Source: Patescibacteria group bacterium
Lineage (GTDB): Bacteria; Patescibacteriota; UBA1384; CAILIB01
Assembly: GCA_018968785.1 (NCBI GenBank)
Contig: JAGWZN010000005.1
Span: forward strand, 1-15,618
Length of the DNA: 15,618 bases
Direction of reading: 5' to 3'
Notes under the pieces: generated by a model
Told to the model about the DNA's origin: nothing
What the model saw: the letters and a program-made list of their open reading frames with translations, nothing else
The model's database searches: none
Position numbers and translations under genes: made by a program
Part shown: in pieces, positions 12,189 through 15,618 of the stretch
How the letters are laid out: each line of letters begins with the position of its first letter
How positions within the stretch are numbered: the stretch's first letter is position 1

Positions 12189-13613
12189 CTACTGACTGTT
12201 GGACTGCTGCGCGTTCAGCAGCAGTTGGTTGATTTGCTGGGCGCCGGTGCTAATGGCGTCAGGAACGGCAATGTTATCTTGGCTGACATTGACAATCATA
12301 TCGTGGAAGACCGAATCGAACTGGCTGTGATCTTCTTTGAATGTTGTCTGGCCGGTCAAGGCCTGCTCATTTTCGTAGTTGCTGGTGTCTTTGTTCAGGG
12401 TAGTGAGATAAGGACTGCGCAGCTTCTGCTCGGACGCCAGGTTATCGGCGCTGTCTTGTGCCGTATATAGCTTCATGAAAGCGAAGGCCGCCGCCGGGTT
12501 ATCGGCGGTTTGTGTGACCGTTTCGATCGAGAACTTTATGAAATTGACCGGTTGCTGAACGTTATCAACCGTAATTTGGGGAACCGGCGCCACTTGCGGA
12601 TGAAACTTCGGGTATTTGACCTGCAACTGATCGGCAAAGTCGCTGTAGGCGATGACCATGGCCACCTTGCCTTGGGCGAAGGCATCCAGCGCTTGGGGCA
12701 TAGACGGATTCCAGCTGTAGTTGCTCTTATTGGGGTTCGCGAAGGAAGTGTAAAAGTCCAGCGCGTTCTCGCCCGGTTTGACAATACCGCCGGAAGGGGT
12801 GGTTTGTGGAACATGGAAGAGGGCGTCACGGCGGTCCGAGCTGATGATCTGCGCGCCGTTTTGCAGCATGAGCAGATAGAGAGTATCAACCGCGTCGGGA
12901 ATGTTATCCGCCGTACCGAGAGCGATCGCCGAGCGGGTAATGGTATTGCCGCTGCGGACGGTGAGGTACTTGGCCTGATTCACCAGATCATTCCAGGTGG
13001 CTGGCGGATTGCTGAGCAGCTGGCGGACCGGTTGATAGACCGAGTCGCTTAAGTTATCGCCCTGGGATTGGCGAAAGTCTTGCAGCGCGGTATCAAACAG
13101 ATCGGGGTTGTAGTAAAGGCGGAGCGAATCGACATTGGTCGGCATGCCGTACACTTTGCCGTCCGGTCGGATCAGAGCGTTGGCGATACCGGCGGGAAAC
13201 AGCGTCTTTACTTCTTGCGCCGGTGACGGGCCGCTGGTGGCACCGGAGGCGTAGAAGAAGTTATCCGGCAACGGGATAATCTGGTTCTGGTAATCATCAA
13301 CCCAATCGTTAGGAATACTCCAAATATCCGGTCCTTTGCGGGCAGCCATGGACTTCAGCGCGTCCAGTTCGTAACCGGGCAGTGTTTTTTTGGTGTAGGT
13401 GACAACCGCTGATCCGCCGGTCTGGCTATTAAAGGTGTTCACGCTGTCGCGGATGGTATCGACATCCTGATTCAGCCGCCAGATCCGAACCTGAGCGGGA
13501 GCGGACTGCTTATTGGTGTTTGTGGTGCCGCAGCCGGTGGCGGTCAGACCAAAAACACCGACCAGGAAGAAGATGCTTGCCTGACGTAATTTCTCCGTGA
13601 ACTGTGCCCCCAT
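12189..13613 (-). CDS. Extracellular solute-binding lipoprotein (ABC family 1 type), no transporter genes adjacent
   Basis: A 474-residue exported lipoprotein. A basic start, hydrophobic 12-26 and C28 after TATG give an acceptable but not ideal lipobox. The body matches sugar-type binding proteins (extracellular solute-binding family 1). Marks include VRIWRLNQDVDTIRDSVNTF near the N-terminus, ARKGPDIWSIPNDWV, LPDNFF, IRPDGKVYGMPTNVDSLRLYYNPDLF, TWNDLVNQAKYLT, ALDAFAQGKVAMVIAYS and NPAAAFAFMKLYT. These normally deliver a sugar or oligosaccharide to an ABC permease. Here no permease or ATPase gene is next to it; it heads an operon with VirB2-like genes E, D and C. It may serve a distant transporter or act as a surface receptor for the pilin-like assembly. 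Ligand not predictable. Confidence 0.9.
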   Translation of the reverse strand: MGAQFTEKLRQASIFFLVGVFGLTATGCGTTNTNKQSAPAQVRIWRLNQDVDTIRDSVNTFNSQTGGSAVVTYTKKTLPGYELDALKSMAARKGPDIWSIPNDWVDDYQNQIIPLPDNFFYASGATSGPSPAQEVKTLFPAGIANALIRPDGKVYGMPTNVDSLRLYYNPDLFDTALQDFRQSQGDNLSDSVYQPVRQLLSNPPATWNDLVNQAKYLTVRSGNTITRSAIALGTADNIPDAVDTLYLLMLQNGAQIISSDRRDALFHVPQTTPSGGIVKPGENALDFYTSFANPNKSNYSWNPSMPQALDAFAQGKVAMVIAYSDFADQLQVKYPKFHPQVAPVPQITVDNVQQPVNFIKFSIETVTQTADNPAAAFAFMKLYTAQDSADNLASEQKLRSPYLTTLNKDTSNYENEQALTGQTTFKEDHSQFDSVFHDMIVNVSQDNIAVPDAISTGAQQINQLLLNAQQSNSQ

Positions 13614-13623
13614 TTGAAAATAT

Positions 13624-13655
13624 TAGAAGTATGAAAATCGGAAAACCTACTTCTA
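13624..13655. repeat. Inverted repeat at the predicted start of the lipoprotein-pilin operon
   Basis: TAGAAGTA (13624-13631) and TACTTCTA (13648-13655) form a perfect 8-bp inverted repeat with a 16-nt spacer. The second arm covers the predicted transcription start (about 13651). It could be an operator for a dimeric repressor or a 5' mRNA hairpin. Confidence 0.6.
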
Positions 13656-13657
13656 CT

Positions 13658-13663
13658 ATTATA
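13658..13663 (-). promoter_or_regulatory. -10 hexamer of the lipoprotein-pilin operon
   Basis: TATAAT (minus strand, 13663-13658) preceded by TTG, overlapping the galU stop codon (13659-13661). The -35 is weak. The leader is about 38 nt, contains the 8-bp inverted repeat, and has no Shine-Dalgarno before ATG 13613. Confidence 0.6.
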
Positions 13664-14528
13664 CAATAGTTTGCAGATAGTTGCGAAAGTCCTCGCCCAG
13701 ATCCTGCCGCTCAAGCGCGAACTCCACTACCGCTTTCAGATACTCCAGTTTATTGCCGCAGTCGAAGTATTTCAGCTTTTTGCCTTCTTTGATGTAAACC
13801 GGCTTTTTCTGAGCCAGCGCGTTGACCGCGTCCGCCAGATAGATCTCCCCGCCCTTGCCCGGTTTTTGATTCTCCAGAATGGGGAAGATATCGGGCGTGA
13901 CAATGGAAGCGCTGATAGTGGCGTACGGAGATGGCGCGTACTCCTTGCCCGGTTTCTCAATCACCTGCTCAACCTTGAATACGCCATCACCCATATCTTT
14001 GCTGATCTTGGCGTAGCCGTACTTGTCGTAATCGCCTTCACCGGTGCGTTGCATGGCGAACAGGATCGGCGCCTTATACTTTTCGTAGGCATCGATCATC
14101 TGCTGCAGCTTGCTCGGTTTGCCTTTGTACACCTCATCGCCCCACATGACGGCAAACGGTTCATCGCCAACCACGTCGCGGGCCTGGAGGATGGCGTGGC
14201 CGTTGCCAAGTTGTTCTTTCTGGCGGATATAGACAAAATGGGCGACATCGGAAAGATCGCGGATCATCTGCCGCTGGGCCAGCTTGCCGGACCGCTCCAG
14301 CAGGTACTCCAGCTCAAGATTGTAGTCAAAATAGTCTTCAATTGCCCGTTTGCTGTAACCGGTAATGAGGATAATCTGCTCAATGCCGGCTTCTACCGCC
14401 TCTTCCACAATGTATTGAATAACGGGCCGGTCCACTACCGGCAGCATCTCCTTGGGAATGGATTTGGTAAACGGCAGAAAACGGGTTCCGTATCCGGCGG
14501 CCGGTATCACGAGCTTGCGAATTTTCAT
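13659..14528 (-). CDS. galU: UTP--glucose-1-phosphate uridylyltransferase
   Basis: Makes UDP-glucose from UTP and glucose-1-phosphate in the cytoplasm, feeding surface glycans. It has 289 residues, normal for bacterial GalU. Seen: the nucleotide-binding start PAAGYGTRFLPFTKSIPKEMLP (9-30) with G12, R16 and K26, VDRPVIQYIVEEAVEAGI, EQLGNGHAIL, MWGDE with the metal-binding Asp, EKPG, GGEIYLADAV and KYFDCGNKLEYLKA. All main motifs are intact. I start at ATG 14528, which directly precedes KIRKLVIPAAG; a TTG at 14537 is less likely. No Shine-Dalgarno is visible. It is separated from hsp20 by a structured 106-bp gap. Its stop overlaps the -10 of the next operon. It could supply UDP-sugars for glycosylation, fitting the GT39 gene nearby, though GT39 enzymes use a polyprenyl-phosphate donor. 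Confidence 0.95.
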   Translation of the reverse strand: MKIRKLVIPAAGYGTRFLPFTKSIPKEMLPVVDRPVIQYIVEEAVEAGIEQIILITGYSKRAIEDYFDYNLELEYLLERSGKLAQRQMIRDLSDVAHFVYIRQKEQLGNGHAILQARDVVGDEPFAVMWGDEVYKGKPSKLQQMIDAYEKYKAPILFAMQRTGEGDYDKYGYAKISKDMGDGVFKVEQVIEKPGKEYAPSPYATISASIVTPDIFPILENQKPGKGGEIYLADAVNALAQKKPVYIKEGKKLKYFDCGNKLEYLKAVVEFALERQDLGEDFRNYLQTIV

Positions 14529-14549
14529 ACCACACAATTAGGAGTAAGT

Positions 14550-14613
14550 AGAAAGAAGGAAGAAGAAAGACAGCGGGGCGCGACCCCATCCGGTTCTCTT
14601 CTTTCTCCTTTCT
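14550..14613 (-). terminator. Polypurine/polypyrimidine hairpin between hsp20 and galU
   Basis: On the minus strand AGAAAGGAGAAAGAAG (14613-14598) pairs with CTTCTTCCTTCTTTCT (14565-14550): 15 of 16 positions including one G-T. A small GGGG/CCCC hairpin sits inside the loop. The 3' arm is pyrimidine-rich but lacks a pure U-run, so it is a plausible, atypical terminator or mRNA-stabilising structure after hsp20. Confidence 0.5.
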
Positions 14614-14634
14614 CCTGCCTCTTGCGTATCCTGT

Positions 14635-15030
14635 CTATCCCACCTCGACCGCGATCGTCTTGGTGCGGGCTTTGGCGGCTTTGGGGATGGTAATAGTCAG
14701 GATGCCGTTGAGTAGCCGGGCGGTGGCTTTATCGGAATCGACCGCTAACGGCAGAGAGTAGACGCGGGAGAATGAACCCCAGTAACATTCCTGAACCAAA
14801 TAACTCTCGATATTCTCGGTCTGTTGATCGTGCCGCTCGCCGCGGATAGCAACCTGCTCGTCAGTAATGGTTACGTCCAGGTCTTCCTGTCGGACGCCGG
14901 CAATCGGCGCCTTGATGATGATCTCGCCCGGAGTCTGATAGACATCAACCGCCAACTGACCTTCCAGCTCTTCCATCCATTCGGCCGGGTCAACGACTAC
15001 CTCCTCATCTGGAGTCGGATTTTTACTCAT
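14635..15030 (-). CDS. Small heat shock protein, Hsp20/alpha-crystallin family
   Basis: An ATP-independent holdase that binds unfolding proteins in the cytoplasm. It has 131 residues: a short acidic N-terminal arm (1-24), alpha-crystallin domain about 25-117 (LAVDVYQTPGEIIIKAPIAGV, DLDVTITDEQVAIRGER, GSFSRVYSLP, ARLLNGILTITIPK) and a C-terminal IAV (126-128) in the place of the IxI/V motif that links dimers into oligomers. The start is well supported: AAAGGAGG ends 4 nt before ATG 15030, the best Shine-Dalgarno of any full gene here. A promoter lies at 15068-15096 with no CIRCE element, so control by HrcA is not supported. It diverges from the GT39 gene. Confidence 0.95.
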   Translation of the reverse strand: MSKNPTPDEEVVVDPAEWMEELEGQLAVDVYQTPGEIIIKAPIAGVRQEDLDVTITDEQVAIRGERHDQQTENIESYLVQECYWGSFSRVYSLPLAVDSDKATARLLNGILTITIPKAAKARTKTIAVEVG

Positions 15031-15067
15031 ATATCCTCCTTTTGAAAATTCTATATGCTACACCCTT

Positions 15068-15096
15068 ACTATGCTCCAAATAGTTGAACTTGGCAA
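15068..15096 (-). promoter_or_regulatory. Promoter for hsp20
   Basis: On the minus strand TTGCCA (15096-15091, 5/6), a 17-nt spacer, CATAGT (15073-15068, 4/6). The leader is about 30 nt and ends in the strong Shine-Dalgarno. The -35 is embedded in the small palindrome ACTTGGCAAGT (15088-15098). Confidence 0.6.
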
Positions 15097-15126
15097 GTAA
15101 GTCGGCTCACAAAATTCTATAAAACA

Positions 15127-15156
15127 TTGAGTAAACGCGCGTAAATACGGTATGGT
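15127..15156 (+). promoter_or_regulatory. Promoter for the GT39 gene
   Basis: TTGAGT (15127-15132), an 18-nt spacer, TATGGT (15151-15156), then only 6 nt to the ATG at 15163 with no Shine-Dalgarno. This predicts a leaderless mRNA. Confidence 0.5.
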
Positions 15157-15162
15157 AAAAAC

Positions 15163-15618
15163 ATGGCGGTTTTACTTCAAAAATGGCGGGACGGATGGAA
15201 GGCGCAGCCGGTACCGTTCAAAGTTTTAGCGGTGCTGGCGGTTCTTTCGGTGATGCTGGGCATCCTGGCCCGGACGTACCGCTTGGGCGAACCGGATAAA
15301 ATCGTCTTTGACGAGGTTTATTTTCCGGTATTCGCCTGGAATTATCTGCACGGCGTGCAGTCGTTTGACGCCCATCCGCCGTTCGGTAAGTTTATTATCG
15401 CCGTTGCTCTGGCCGTATTTGGTAACCGTTCCTTCGCCTGGCGGTTAATGCCGAGCCTGTTCGGCATCGGCCTTATCTTCTTGGTGGGCTATCTCTGGTG
15501 GAAATATCAACGCGACCGGGCCGGTGCCATTATGCTAATGCTGATAGTGGCGTTGGAAGGCATTTTCATTACCTACTCCCGGACCGGTCTGATGGATGGC
15601 GTGCTGGTATTTTTTGTG
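15163..15618 (+). CDS. Dolichyl/polyprenyl-phosphate-mannose--protein mannosyltransferase, GT39 (C-terminus beyond window)
   Basis: A multi-pass membrane glycosyltransferase that moves a hexose from a polyprenyl-phosphate carrier to Ser/Thr of exported proteins. 152 codons are visible, open to the window edge. Seen: first membrane helix about 20-37, then the first outer loop with FDEVYF (49-54), where the Asp-Glu pair corresponds to the catalytic acidic residues of PMT enzymes. DAHPPFGK (69-76) and SRTGLMDG (139-146) are both hallmark PMT stretches. Two further helices are visible (about 77-90 and 97-113), and another begins near 120. A leaderless start is likely. Ser/Thr-rich exported proteins in this window, such as the pilin fusion, could be substrates; this is speculation from proximity. 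Confidence 0.9.
   Translation, partial: MAVLLQKWRDGWKAQPVPFKVLAVLAVLSVMLGILARTYRLGEPDKIVFDEVYFPVFAWNYLHGVQSFDAHPPFGKFIIAVALAVFGNRSFAWRLMPSLFGIGLIFLVGYLWWKYQRDRAGAIMLMLIVALEGIFITYSRTGLMDGVLVFFV

Noticed and set aside
13671..14693. 340-codon plus-strand open frame opposite galU
   Set aside because: GalU on the minus strand has all family motifs over its whole length; the plus-strand frame is a shadow.
15068..15098. CIRCE or other heat-shock operator at hsp20
   Set aside because: No TTAGCACTC-N9-GAGTGCTAA. The 11-bp palindrome ACTTGGCAAGT at the -35 is too short to argue a regulator.
1..15618. Alternative genetic code (TGA as Gly)
   Set aside because: TGA ends the FtsB-like gene at a sensible length and no gene contains an internal TGA.
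1..15618. CRISPR, tRNA, rRNA, insertion sequence or attachment site
   Set aside because: No spaced repeat array, cloverleaf, rRNA stretch, transposase frame or flanking repeat pair was seen on either strand.

Overview
The window reads as chromosomal DNA of a Candidate Phyla Radiation (Patescibacteria) bacterium with roughly 50 % GC. This rests on gene content, not on a marker-gene placement. It encodes several short two-helix TrbC/VirB2-like (T4SS pilin-type) proteins, an RRM protein, a MurT-type Mur ligase, a very short pyruvate kinase, an FtsB-like protein and a GT39-type mannosyltransferase, and it lacks biosynthetic operons. TGA is used as a stop (gene ending at 8651), so the Gly-recoding of Absconditabacteria/Gracilibacteria is not supported. 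I see no tRNA, rRNA, CRISPR array, transposon or phage gene.

Layout. 1-1323: murT (minus, cut by the window edge) diverges from an RRM gene that has a ~130-nt leader with a Shine-Dalgarno-led mini-ORF and a textbook terminator. 1366-3455: a small anchored DUF5666-like protein converges on a 551-residue VirB2-like pilin fused to a Cys-rich, Gly/Ser/Asn-rich extracellular region. 3483-7488: a pyruvate kinase without its C-terminal domain, a membrane-anchored NodB deacetylase, and a convergent Kef-like K+/H+ antiporter. 7523-9801: a CAP/SCP protein, an FtsB-like divisome protein and a Tat-exported protein of unknown function, all on the plus strand, ending in a hairpin terminator. 9818-13663: a minus-strand block with an orphan ABC solute-binding lipoprotein followed by five VirB2-like two-helix proteins. 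The last two have their own promoters and good ribosome binding sites. 13659-15618: galU and hsp20 on the minus strand, diverging from the start of a GT39 mannosyltransferase.

How the genes may work together. Most products act at the envelope: MurT (peptidoglycan amidation), NodB deacetylase, CAP protein, FtsB, GalU (UDP-glucose), GT39 glycosyltransferase, antiporter, lipoprotein and pilins. The most promising candidate for an undescribed system is the VirB2-like set: six paralogues in two loci, one carrying a large disulfide-rich display region and the others linked to a lone sugar-binding-type lipoprotein with no permease or ATPase in view. I infer a surface appendage or contact/uptake device.

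A second theme is expression. Seven genes have a -10-like hexamer ending 6-9 nt before the start codon and no Shine-Dalgarno, which predicts leaderless mRNAs. A smaller group (uORF/RRM leader, pyruvate kinase, two pilins, hsp20) has real Shine-Dalgarno sites.
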